A stretch of DNA of 64,000 nt, from the NCBI GenBank assembly GCA_018857735.1, contig JABMCL010003290.1:1-64000 (forward strand), given 5' to 3'. Below are positions 46,300 to 57,151 of the stretch, piece by piece (the stretch's first letter is position 1; every line of letters starts with the position of its first letter). The notes below the pieces were generated by a model. That model saw nothing but the letters and a program-made list of their open reading frames with translations, was not told where the DNA came from and ran no database searches. Position numbers and translations under genes: made by a program. The DNA comes from Alviniconcha marisindica (lineage: Eukaryota; Mollusca; Gastropoda; Provannidae).

Positions 46300-47832
46300 A
46301 GGCTCTACAGAACAGATATGCTCACAGATTTACAAAGGAAACGGTGACCTTGGCTACACAGATGCAGTGAGGCACCGTGTTCACACAATGGACAATACTC
46401 CAGTGGCACAGCCTTATCGCTCCATCCCTCCAAATCACCTTCAAGAAGTTAAGGAGCATATCAAAAGACTGCTAGCTTGGAAGGATACAGTAGAGAGCTA
46501 CAGCCCCTACGCAGCACCTGTGGTTTTGGTGGGAAAAAAGATGGAAGCCTTTGATTGTGTGTGGACTATAGGAGGCTGAATGCTAAGACTGTTGGTGATG
46601 TATACCCACTCCCCAGGATCAGGAGTGTCTGGACGCACTGGTGGGAGCCCAGTATTTCTCAATACTAGACCTTGCCAGCAGCTATTACCAGATAGGCATG
46701 GATCCCCAGGATCAGCACAAGATGGCGTTCTCTACACCTATCAGTCTCTATGAATACACCAGGATGCCAATGGGCTTGACATCAGCTCCTGCCACTTTCC
46801 AATGGTTGATGCAAGCCACGATGTCAGACTTCATGTTTCAGTTCCTCTTGGTCTATCTGGACGACCTCATCTACTCAGACATTTGATGAACACTTGGAAT
46901 ACCTAGAACGACTCTTGCAACATGTGACCGAGACAGGGTTCAAGTTGAAACTGAGCAAGTGCCAGTTTCTGAGGCGCCAGGTCATGTACCTTGGATACAC
47001 CATATCTGTGGAGGGAGGGAGCTGCAAAGCTGGCAAAGTAGAAGCTGTGCAGAACTGGCCAACGCCAAAAACTGTGACTTACATGCACAGTTTTCTTGGT
47101 TTTTCTAGCTACTACCGCCATTTCATCAAAGGGTTCACCAAGATCGCTGGACCACTACATGATCTGGTGAACAACAGCAGCAAGAGCACCAAGAAAAAGA
47201 CAGCTGAGTCCATGAAATGGGCCTTAACAACTGCCCCTGTGCTTGGCTACACCAACTACACCAAACCCTTCATCCTGGAGACACATGCAAGTCATGACAG
47301 GTTCAGTGCTATACTGTCCCAGGAACAGGATGGGAAACAGCATATCAGCCTATGCCAGTCAAAACCTCAGGCCAAGTGAAAAGAACAGCTCCTACAGCAG
47401 CATAAAGCTGGAATTTCTGGCCATGAAATGGGCGATCACTGAAAAATGTTGCCGTTACTTGCTGTCATTATGGACAACAATCCATTGACCTACTTCTGCT
47501 CTGCAAAGTTAGGCGCTTTAAAACAAAGACAGGCATCGCAGCTGGCACAGTTCAATTTTGAAATCAAGTACCAACTGGGCAAAGTCAATCCTGCTGATGC
47601 ACTTTCCCGCATGCCATTTGATTCTCTTCCAGAATCCCCAGTGATGGAAGTGCTGCCAGAGGTTGCCAGCGTTCATGACACATGGTGTGAACAATCGGCT
47701 GTTGACTCATCCCCCTGTGTTGATGTCTCAGAAGACACCAACAGTTCTGTGCAACCAGCAGACAAAGCTGAAGAGACAGACAAAGCTGCTACAACAGAGT
47801 CTTCCCAGGTTGTCCATAGCCAACCTGCATGA
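46300..47832 (+). pseudogene. Gypsy reverse transcriptase and RNase H relic
   Basis: RT blocks visible are YRSIPPNHLQEV, YAAPVVLVGKK, FSILDLASSYYQIGM, MPMGLTSAPATFQ and the active site YLDDLI (about 46853). The thumb then gives LKLSKCQFL, YLGYTIS and FLGFSSYYRHFIKGF. The RNase H part has PFILETHASHD (the first catalytic Asp is replaced, since T-D-A-S is usual), KLEFLAMKWAI and QLGKVNPADALSR. At least four frameshifts or stops separate the blocks. Confidence 0.88.
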
Positions 47833-48019
47833 ACTACAAAGTACAAACACTGGATCCAATCATTGGTCCTGTCATTGCAGCATGGCCAGCTAAACCCTCA
47901 GTCAGTAAGGAACGTCCTACGTGAATGTTGGTGCAACAGCATTCACATTTGTTCCTGAGGGATGGGGTTCTCTACTGCAGACAAACAGACCAGTGACATG
48001 GTGTCCTCGAGCAGCTGGT

Positions 48020-49485
48020 TCTGCCCAGTGCCCTTCCACCTGATGTCATAGCAGCTCTTCATGACAAGATGGGTCACCAGGGTTATGAATGAACCATGGA
48101 GCGGCTGTATTGGCCTGGTATGTACAGAGAGTTCAAAGACTACACTGACACAAGGGTCACGCTGCCTTTCAGAGATCTGCGTCAACTGACACCAAATATT
48201 ATGCATTTTGCATCAGTAGTACAAAAAATGTGTACAGCACTTTTCTAGAATTAGCGCACAAACTTGCAAAGCCAAAATGACAGAGCTCACTAAAGTGAGC
48301 AGATGAAAATAGTAAAAAGAAAGTCTATCAATGCACGAAAAAGTGGAAATGTTCAGTAAATTTGCTGTTCAGAAAGAGCTTGAACAGATCAGCATCATCA
48401 TTTTGCAAAGATGAACAACAGCAGATGATGTCGGCAAACCCAGTTATCATCTACCGCGGGATATGGTAACAAGATGAAGTCAAAATCAAGGCTGCCACTA
48501 TTTTTTCTCATTCATATTAGGTGTGAACACGCATTCTGTTTGCGTTTCGTAGTCTTCTGCATTTGAGTAAATTCTGATACATGCTGACAGTTAGACTAGG
48601 TATATTGGGTCATTCCAAATTTTATGTTTGGGAACATGTCCTCTGTCGATTGACAGGAAATTATCACTAATTAGTTTAGCAAGATACGAGATTTATGGCT
48701 AGACTGATATGGAGACCGATTCTAAACCAGATATGGGTTCATTAGGATTTGGTTAAAAAAAGTATGCAAATTTTATTCCAGGACAGACAGGGCACTACCG
48801 ACTATAAGGCATATGGATAAGATTTTAAGGGGGCTGGGGTGGGAGTATCACCTTACAGACCAAAAATTTATCAGTTTGCGCATTTATTTTGTTGTCCAGA
48901 TTCCACCCTTCACTGACTGGATTTGCAGTGCATGCCAGGGAGGAGTGCATAGCCACGGCTGAGATGACATGGAGTTTGCAAGTAGATCTAGTGTTGATTG
49001 ATGTGGCAGCCACCAGTGACCCATAAGTTGTTCAATTGGTGTTCAGTTATTTTGCGTACGGTGACACAGTGATGTGGCTAAAATGCGTGCATCATCTGAG
49101 AAATGCAATATCTATGCAAAATTTTGCAATCAGCGCAACCCCTGCTGACAGCTGTGAGCAGTGCACCATGGGCTGAGCACCGGTGATCCACACCACTTCC
49201 GGTCATCTTCTGGCCAATCATTCTCTCATGATTCTGGCTATAGACTTCATGGAGATGGAAACCGCCAGTGATGGAAAAGATGTCCTCGTACTCATCCACT
49301 TTTTCACCAAGTTTTCTCTACCCATCCCCACAAGCAACTAAGAAGCAATGACAGTCACCAAGGTGTTGGTTTGCGAGTGGTTTCAACGCTTTGGAGTTCC
49401 ACAGAGGATCCATAGTGACCAGGGTTGGAAGTTTGAATCCAAGCTGGTATTGACCCTTTGTGAGCTATACAGCATCAGAAAGAAA
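48020..49485 (+). pseudogene. Gypsy integrase relic, split by a transposon and truncated
   Basis: The zinc-binding H-H half (LHDKMGHQGYE) is at about 48050-48090, and its C-C half (CEQC) lies on the far side of the 48151-49144 insertion. The core follows with LAIDFMEME (first Asp) and FGVPQRIHSDQG (second Asp). The third catalytic residue, Glu, is absent because a LINE joins after LTLCELYSIRKK at about 49485. Stop codons are present at 48099 and 49339. Confidence 0.85.
48151..49144. mobile_element. DNA transposon (994 bp) inserted in the Gypsy integrase
   Basis: The ends CAAGGGTCACGCTG and CAGCGCAACCCCTG are imperfect inverted repeats (11 of 14). CTGACA directly flanks both sides (48145-48150 and 49145-49150), a 6-bp target duplication. 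Taking the insert and one duplicate out restores the integrase reading frame through the zinc finger, which fixes the boundaries. CARGGG ends resemble hAT elements, but those normally give 8 bp. No transposase. Confidence 0.82.
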
Positions 49486-50067
49486 TCTGTCAAACTGCTT
49501 ATTTCGAGCTTAAACGCATTAGTTCAATCCGCAGGTTTCTCACTGAAGATGCAGCCAAGACTCTTGTTACTTCCTATATTCTCTCACGGCTCAACTACTG
49601 CAACCATCTCCCCATGGGTACACCTAATTCTGTCATCCAACCTCTCCAGAAAATTCAAAACTTTGCTGCAAGACTCGTTCTCTTGGCACCCCACCACCAG
49701 CACTCACCACCTCTCCTGAAAAAACTGCACTGGCTTCCCATTTAAGAACATATTAAATATCAAGTTGCTTGTATGTATTTCAATGCTATAAATGGTTCTG
49801 GTCCGGCTTACCTCTCTGAACTGCTACATATCTACACTCCATCCCATTCTTCTTCTGACACCCACATACTGAAAATCCAGCAATACAAACACAAGAGCCA
49901 TGGCTTTTGTACTTTCTCTTGCTTTGGATCCCACATTTGGAATTCACTCCCACAAGACCTTAGACACTGCTCAACCCTGTCATCTTTTAAACCCAAACTG
50001 AAAACCTTCCTCTTCTCACAGTATTTCCACACCAACTAATATCAATACCCAGTTTCTGCTATAGTCG

Positions 50068-50109
<42 letters not shown>

Positions 50110-50185
50110 ATGTGTGTGTGTTTCCATATAATGCCTTATGTAAATTGTTTTGGTAGGACTGTCTTCTATATAGGTATAGAATATT
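49486..50185 (+). pseudogene. CR1/L2-like LINE, 5'-truncated, joined to Gypsy
   Basis: It continues from the RT thumb to the end of ORF2: after shifts, the blocks are FELKRISSI, DYCN-like NYCN, SVIQPLQKIQNFAARLVLLA, LKKLHWLPI, NAINGSGPAYLSELLHIYTP and FCTFSCFGSHIWNSLPQDLR, ending in FSQYFHTN. The 3' UTR has (GT)n (50070-50120) and ATGTAAATTGTTTTGGTAGG. It stops at AGAATAT, short of the family's usual last 80 bp, and about 8 bp from the nidogen donor at 50193. Confidence 0.85.
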
Positions 50186-50193
50186 GCATTTAC

Positions 50194-50333
50194 CTGTAGT
50201 ACACTCGACCTGCTCCCCTTGTATCCACATCTGCCAGGAAGGGAGCAATCAGCTTAAAGCCGATGGGTAGCACCAGATTACCCTGGTAATTAGGAATATC
50301 CGTATCGAAAGACACATGTCCATTAGTGTTTAC
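50194..50333 (-). CDS. nid: Nidogen-like gene, NIDO domain exon (first exon seen)
   Basis: This exon encodes the first visible part of a NIDO domain, the globular N-terminal module of nidogen/entactin, a secreted basement-membrane linker. It reads VNTNGHVSFD, then LIAPFLADVDTRG and GRVYY. These match the family pattern of 'VN(N/T)NG..SF', a hydrophobic 'APFWADVDTR' strand (here the Trp is Leu) and 'VYYRE'. The acceptor is ...gttacag at 50340-50334 and the donor is gtaaat from 50193. The exon is 140 nt, begins in phase 0 and ends in phase 2, matching the next exon. It has only 46 complete codons. The upstream part of the gene (signal peptide and first NIDO strands) must be above 50333 and was not found. 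A LINE 3' end lies about 8 bp inside the downstream intron. NIDO also occurs in SNED1, mucin-4 and tectorin, but the downstream EGF exon favours nidogen. Confidence 0.88.
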
Positions 50334-50744
50334 CTGTAACAAACAAACAAAATGTTTTTAAAAACATAAACTGGTGGCAACTTAAAATATTATGAAATGG
50401 TACATGATTTTCAAAAACTAACTTCTGAATAATAATAAGAAGAAGCTAGTGCTGAATCCCTCTATTATAAATGTGTTGTATGAGGTGCAAAGCACTATAC
50501 ATGTTGAACTAAAAACAATAGTATTATTCCATTAACAAACACAATAGTATTATTCTATTAAAAAACAAGTAAGGCAAAATACTTGTAAAACATTACAGCT
50601 TGCACAACCTTGTTAGCATTACAGAGCAGTCTCTCTCCCTCACATACACACCAACTCTCACTCTCTACTCCCACCCCAAACTCTCTCCAGTCCCAGTCTC
50701 CCTTTCTCCCTCCCCTTTCCCTAATCATCAGTGAAAAACATCAA

Positions 50745-50820
50745 CAGTAAGTAAATAAGTAAACATGGTGCTTAACGTCCACAGAAACCACGAGGCTTAT
50801 TAGGGACGGGGAGAAGGGGA
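50745..50820 (-). repeat. LINE 3' tail, (TTAC)n, second type
   Basis: Minus strand: CCCTAATAAGCCTCGTGGTT, TCTGTGGACGTTAAGCACCA then TTTACTTATTTACTTAC. The body differs from the tail at 25962-26030 but the (TTAC)n end and GTTAAGCACCA core are similar. Confidence 0.6.
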
Positions 50821-51906
50821 GAAGGGGATATGGAGGTGGGGGAAGAGGGAGATTATATATACCTATTGCTACACTGTCACCACCAGAATGACTCCTGCAT
50901 TAATATGGGCAGCAATGAAAGCAATTTTAATCATGTTTCATTAATTGTGAGGGACAAAGTCACAAGACAGAGTCCACAGACCACAACTTTTAAAGAGAAA
51001 GGAGAGCCGAAGTGGATACATCATCAGTCTATGCATGGACCTATGTATACTGGACTGCCAGCTGCACCACATCCAGCATGTCCATTTGGAATGGCAGACT
51101 GACTGAATTGACTGCACTGAGTGTTCATTAGCTATTTACACCATGTTCTTGATTAAGAAGAACAAATGTCAAAAATCATCAGTAGCCAAAAGCAGATGTG
51201 GGCAAAGGATCGAATACAGAACCAGGAACAGCAAAGCTGGTTGCTCCATTCCATCACTCACATCGGATAGCACTAGCAGTCAACAATCTTCTCCAGACAT
51301 TTCACGGAAGACTGCTAAGTTCTGAGTTCTCATATAAACTGCTAATTAATACAACTCTGTGTTGTGTGTTATTGTGAATGAATATGTCCATATTTTTGAC
51401 ACCAGGAGCGTAGTGTAAAGAACAAAAACACTACACTGTGTTCACATGCACTTAAGCAGTGTGTGTGTGTCTACTGTTAATTAATGCATTATTCACTGAA
51501 TTTGTTCAGATTCAGACTAAATTATAAGTGGTAAACTGTTAGAGAATAATGACTTGAAATTCAGAAATCACTCAGCAATAGATCTATAGATATTAATCTA
51601 GATGATAATGTGTATAACTAACTTGTATGTAAGCAGAATAATCTACCAGAGAAATCTACAGAAGCAGACCAAAACAAACTTGCAGAATTTATTGGAGATG
51701 GGTGTAAAAAGTCATGATGTCTGACTGTTGTCCCTACAACTAACAATTACAATCATGTTGTTTTGTTGTTGTGATTGTATGCGAGTCTGTGGTTTGTATC
51801 TCTTTATGTACACACAAGATCTCATGTCCAACTTTTAATAAGTGAAGGCCTCAGGCCAGTAGTAAATACTATATTTAGCATAATAATTAACATATATATA
51901 TATATT

Positions 51907-52503
51907 GTCGGTGACCGATTAAAACCTCGTAACTTAATTTTTCCCATATTTTTGATTTTTACACTTTTGAGTACCTAATTTATTTATACACCTTCTGTGA
52001 AAACCTCGGAACATTAGGGGAAATATTTTTGGGTGAAATTGGGGTTAGAAATAACTAGTAAAACCTTGTAAGTCATTTGTGGCGGGAGGCTGAACCAAAA
52101 TGACATACAAGTCAAGTTACGAGGTATTTTCGCTAATGTTTTGGCGAATGAAAACCTCTTATGACAACTTGCAAGCTTTTCCGAGCTACAAAATATCCGG
52201 AAATTGCGTCACTTTTCGTTCCTTACGAGGTTTTTCGTGTTCATCAAGACATCTTCTCCAGCAAAGGACATGTGTGGAATCTGTTTGGGTAAGAGCTGAT
52301 ATGTTGTCACGCAGCTGTATGATGACTAGATTAGTCTGTTGAAATTATGAATGTGTAGTATGCAGCTTAATTACTCAAAACAAGCGATTGATTCAGAATT
52401 TGATTTATTTGAAATACCACCGAGTGTGACTGGTTTTTACCAGTATGCCCTCTGTTTCACCTGTCTCTCTGCAAGTATATATTATATGTACAACAGATAG
52501 CTA

Positions 52504-52538
<35 letters not shown>

Positions 52539-52563
52539 GTGTGTGTGTGTGTGTGTGCCCCTC

Positions 52564-52604
<41 letters not shown>

Positions 52605-53634
52605 CTCTGTGCGTGTGTGTGTGTGTGTGTGTGTGTTTATGATACACTGCCTCATGGAGACTGGAGACTGAACACAGGAACCTAGTCAGTTCTTATTCCT
52701 AGGCAGACACCCCTGGACATCAAAGGAACATGCTCACCAGTCTAAGGATTAGAACTTGCACGGTGTTATCACATGACTAAATGTAATCGGACAGCGCCTC
52801 TCTGAGTTTATTGTAGCAGGTCAAGTCAGTCTGATACCTCGGTCAAAGGTATCGTTTTGAACTCCCACTATTAGCAGTATTTCAGACATCAAGAGGCCTC
52901 GACATTATAGACGGTTCCAGACAAAAATCTACATAAAAATAATCAGCTTCTTTGCTTTGAAACAAACATAATTAATTTTGTTTGTACACTACAGTCATAA
53001 ACCGGGCAGGGCATACTGTTTCAAATCTGTTTAATTTTGTTTGCATTTTTATTTTTTTAATTGCTAGAAAGCGACCAGTAGTTGTAGTGTCACTTTTATT
53101 TTTGAACTAAGTGTTCTATGGAATGTTTTTGCTTTCATCTGACTATTAATCTCCATTAATAACAATATTTTCTAAAAGTTAAATCCTCGTAAATCCTCAA
53201 TTTGGACCAACTGTTTAGTACAAAAACCACGTATCTGCCTTTTGTAGCAAAAATTCATGCCTAATTAATATTGTTTTGATGTGAAATCATACAACAAACA
53301 TTCATGCTTGCAACCACGCTTTTCTCAAAGAATCTGGTTGTTTTTATTACATCTGATCGTTTAAGTGGTATGTTTTGATTATGCGATAAATCCTTGTAAG
53401 TCTTCATTATGGATCAGGTGTGGATAGAAAGCACGTATCTTCATGTTCTAGCAAAAGTCGTTCATAACTTACTCTTTTCCTCCAAGAAAAATCATAACAA
53501 CAAATGTAAGTACTTACGATTGTGCATATGTTCAAAACTTGATGTTTCGATTAAAACTGAATTATTATTTTTTAATTGTGTTTTTTTTGCAAAACCAGAA
53601 AAACTGAGTTACAAGGTTTTAAACGGTCACCGAC
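51907..53634. mobile_element. TIR DNA transposon, GTCGGTGACCG family (1.7 kb)
   Basis: The left end GTCGGTGACCGATTAAAACC and the right end, read inverted, GTCGGTGACCGTTTAAAACC are nearly identical inverted repeats, both bordering TATATA. A motif close to AAAACCTCGTAAGT recurs about nine times in either orientation (51921, 52000, 52061, 52114, 52149, 52220, 53181, 53389, 53606). The centre holds (GT)n. No transposase seen. Confidence 0.88.
52506..52638. repeat. (GT)n microsatellite, interrupted
   Basis: Three GT runs separated by CCCCTCTGTGC-type words; inside the GTCGGTGACCG element. Confidence 0.95.
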
Positions 53635-54276
53635 GATATATATACTATATTACTATCGTTATGATTTTAAATTATTATGAAATGAGAATTTACATGAGAA
53701 AGAAAGGGGAGGAAGGTAGTTCAGTTAACTTTATATGAGGCTGATAACAGTGACAGAATGAACTCTAGATAAGTAATCTATGATCATCATAGTAATTCTA
53801 TTAATACAGTAACAGTAATAATACTAACAGAGACAAACAAATTCATCTTTTTCTGTAGGCCCTAGTGGACCTCATAGCACACAGATTGCTGGAAGTTGAC
53901 CAACCCTAGATATATATAATATACATATCTGCCCTCGGACTCGGTCACCTGAAATACCAGAATCAACCTGACCAGAGCCTGCAACTGTTATGTAAGTGTT
54001 GTACTGTAATTGTATTTTGTTCACAACATTTCTTATTCTGTCCTTCTTCTTTTTTTAATGAATTTTATGTTCTTCCCCTGAGGAATCCTTCCAGGTTTAA
54101 AGGATGTGCCACGTGAGGACACAAGCTGGCCTGAAACATGCAACATTTATGGTTGTTCTATCAATATTTATCAGTTGTTGTGCAATAAAAGTTCAGTTAT
54201 TTCATAGTATTTTGTCAATCTGAGTTTGAACTGCTAAGGGTGTAGCCATGCTGGTTTGCTTTTAACTGGGGGAGGT

Positions 54277-54296
54277 GGGGGGGGGGGGGGGGGGGA
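54277..54296. repeat. Poly(G) tract
   Basis: G-rich run following GGGGGAGGT; simple sequence. Confidence 0.85.
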
Positions 54297-55680
54297 GGTC
54301 TTGTAAATATTATTACTAGATTACCATGCCTCCATGCTGAACATATTGTATACATTGGTCTGGTGGTCACATCTGATTCAAATCTTCTATAGGCTGTACA
54401 CTTTCTTCACATCTATGTCAGACTCACTCAGAGTCTGTGTTGTTCGCTTGGAGAAGTGTGCAGCATCTATTTTTTGGTATACTTAAGACTCAGTGTTTCA
54501 GGGCATTAGATCATACCAAGATCAACTCTGCATATTATATATATAGTGTATATATTTGTATCATCAGTGATCAGTGGAATGTAAAAAGTTAGTACTAGGA
54601 ATGCTGCACAAAAGCTTACATAAAGAAACTGAAATGTCTATGTGTAATCATATCAGTGTTTGGCTGGCTGTCAGACAAAGGACAAAGGAAATTTATTACA
54701 TTACTTATAAATAATGTTGTTTACACATCAGTTTTGACTCTGTGTTTCAGTCTGACAGAGAACTTCCACCAGTTATGCATTGTGTTGAACACTGCAACTT
54801 TGAAGACATTTGCAAAGATCCTGGGAAAGTACAGCTTCCATGGTGTATCACAGAGAACATCTGCAACAACTATTCAGCTTTAGAATTAGGCTGAATAACC
54901 TCCTGCTACACATTTTCACAATTCTGTGAATTCCAAAATCCTGTGTTAGTTCACCTTCATGCCAGCTCCTGCTTCTCTCCATTCCAGTGGGGCTTCATGC
55001 TCAATGGATTGAACCAGAAAATTTAAATCAGTTGTCCTGTTGGCACCCAAACAACAGTGACCACATGTGATACATCATAACTGTGAATTAATCAGTGAAT
55101 GTGTCTAGTTCATATGAACATTACATGTGAAAGTAACTGAATCAGTGAAATATGAAATGAATCATGCAAACCTTGAATAATTCAAGTTTTGCTAGTATAA
55201 AAATTTGAAAAAGAAATAAATATTGCAGAATTTGTGGAAATTATATCTTGCTTTCTCTTGATTTCTTGATTGTATGTAACCCAAATGTGTGTTTGCCCAT
55301 ACAAATGCAGGATGTGCCATACAAGTTTAATCTTGTTCTTTTTAATTTTTTGATTTTCTAAGTATTCACAGCATATAATTATTTTGCATTGTCACAAATT
55401 CAAAGACGCATCTCTTGCTGGTGGACACGGTTTTGTTCTCTGTTTGGGTTGAACATGTCTGTCTGATGTCTAAAAACGAAGTGGGCTGTTGAGAGAAAGA
55501 GCTGTTTCACAAATGAAAGACACGTAGATTAATTTTAAAAAATAACAAGAAGAAAAAAACTGTTGCAAAAAGAAAACAATCATTCCTTCTGTCTGTTCCC
55601 CGCTAAAGTATACTCTCAAGCTTCAAGTTGTATATACCACATTTACTTATTTTTCATTACACCCCCACCCCCCAAATAAT

Positions 55681-55707
55681 GGGGGGGGGGGGGGGGGGGG
55701 GGGGGGG
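55681..55707. repeat. G27 tract with nearby C-rich stretch
   Basis: Twenty-seven G, preceded at 55662-55674 by ACCCCCACCCCCCA. Another homopolymer that could be unstable. Confidence 0.9.
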
Positions 55708-56911
55708 CTCCCCTGTTCCATCTTAATGTGATGTTAAGTACTGTTATTTTCACATACATGAAAAACCTAATTGTGCCTCAGCCTAGCTATTATGTTTAAA
55801 ATGTGCCTGATTATTTGACTTCCTGGTGTAGCTAAAGTGTTTTGTTAACAAAACACACACATGATTTGCACTGTACAGCTGACCGTGTAAAATCAACTGT
55901 TGACATGCCTTCTTTAGTCATTATTGCATAAATTTACAGTTGCCCCTGGCACAGGGGGTTGCATGGTTTGTTCCCATGGCTTTTGGAATCTTGTTGCTGT
56001 CCATGTCAGACTGATCAATACTGACTGGAGCAAGATTTACCTGCACACCACAACAACAACAACAAAAAGGAAAGGAAAAAGACAATTTTCACATCTTACA
56101 CAGTGCTTATGTATACATTTGTTATTCCATCCTCAAAGTAAAAACATACAACTGGCTCCCTAACACACACACACAGAACAGCACCAACAACAACAATCAA
56201 AAAGCAACTGGGCACGTCACATTGCTTGCTAATGGTCATTTCACTGGCTCAGATGCTCTTTTCATGTGCCACGAAATGCCGACCTCTTCAAGTGATAAAA
56301 AAAGAGATAAAAAATGTAATCACATCATCTCCTAATTTTTTTTGTTTTTAAAGCCAATATTTTTATGTACAACAAAGTAGGCCTATACGTCACACTCACA
56401 GCAAGAATGGCATCACTGTGCTGAAGCAAAGTGACACCAGAAAAGGTCCATTAGGACAGATATGCTCTAGTGACCCAAGCTGACTGACTAGAAGGCGCAA
56501 AGCTGGCAGTCCATGAGTCTATCATTGTACGAGTGGTTTTTTATTATTATTTTTTATATTTTTATTTTAAAGCATGCAAGATTAGAGCAGCTCAGAGTAG
56601 GCAGAAGCAATGATAAACTTAAACTTAATAGCAGCTCCCAGCAGACAGAATTAAAGAAAAAGGTTTAAGAAGTAAAGAAAAAGGTTTAAAGAGAGATTTT
56701 GAACTGTGCACACTCAATCTTGTACTCTACATTCAAGTTCAGCTCAAAAATGTCTTTCTTGTGCAAGATGCAAATTTAAAGAAATTAGCCTTCTCAGATT
56801 TAAATCAAAAATACCTCCTTAAGTGCTTGGAACAGTATAAGCCAACATAGTCCAAAGTAAAGATTTTGTGAGTGAAGGACATAGGCCAACTACTGATATT
56901 TAAAAAAAAAA

Positions 56912-57151
56912 TTTTTATAAGTTCTGAAGATGTACCTATGGTGGAATTCATGTACCTTGTAGTTATTCACATGCCAGGTGAGAGTTACCATCAGCGACTC
57001 AGGTCTTTTGTCAAGTTCATGTGACATCTTTTTTTTATAAGTTCTGAAGATGTACCTATGGTGGAATTCATGGACCTTGTAGTTATTCACATGCCAGGTG
57101 AGAGTTACCATCAGCAACTCAGGTCTTTTGTCAAGTTCATGTGACATCTTT
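56912..57151 (-). repeat. 120-bp tandem duplication of the TATGTACCTTGT family
   Basis: Two units of exactly 120 bp differ at about three positions. Because 120 is a multiple of three, the minus strand stays open and reads the same 40 residues twice, but this is not evidence of a gene. Single diverged units lie at 11360-11420 and 15990-16110. Confidence 0.9.

Larger units (their letters stand above)
44373..49485 (+). mobile_element. Ty3/Gypsy LTR retrotransposon, decayed and interrupted
   Basis: Parts in order: a 5' LTR remnant and primer-binding site, gag with zinc knuckle, aspartic protease, reverse transcriptase, RNase H and integrase. This PR-RT-RH-IN order defines Ty3/Gypsy. It is antisense to the nidogen gene in which it lies. 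A DNA transposon splits the integrase at 48151-49144, and a LINE replaces everything after 49485, so there is no 3' LTR. Numerous frameshifts and stops mean it cannot move. Confidence 0.9.
36230..50193 (-). other. Nidogen intron, TE-rich (about 14 kb)
   Basis: This intron lies between the first two visible NIDO exons. It includes an L2-like LINE, TIR element copy B, a diverged tandem repeat, microsatellites and a Gypsy/LINE composite that is antisense to the gene. The stretches 36300-37430, 42600-43060 and 43900-44370 show no recognisable genes or repeats beyond (CA)n and AT-rich DNA. Confidence 0.75.

Noticed and set aside
54605..54640. Candidate phase 0 donor (CTTTAT/gtaagc) for the exon before 50333
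   Set aside because: A stop codon lies six codons upstream in frame, so it would need a micro-exon; no NIDO pattern.
55940..56045. Possible minus-strand exon VNLAPVSIDQSDMDS...TPCARGN with an acceptor after TGTGTGCAG-like sequence and donor gtaaat
   Set aside because: It vaguely recalls an LDL-receptor-type EGF start and has plausible splice sites, but it does not fit NIDO. It lies upstream of the NIDO exons, where a propeller or EGF exon of the same gene would be out of order.
56890..57147. Minus-strand reading frame with a 40-residue perfect repeat
   Set aside because: It is explained by the 120-bp tandem duplication of a non-coding repeat, whose period is a multiple of three.
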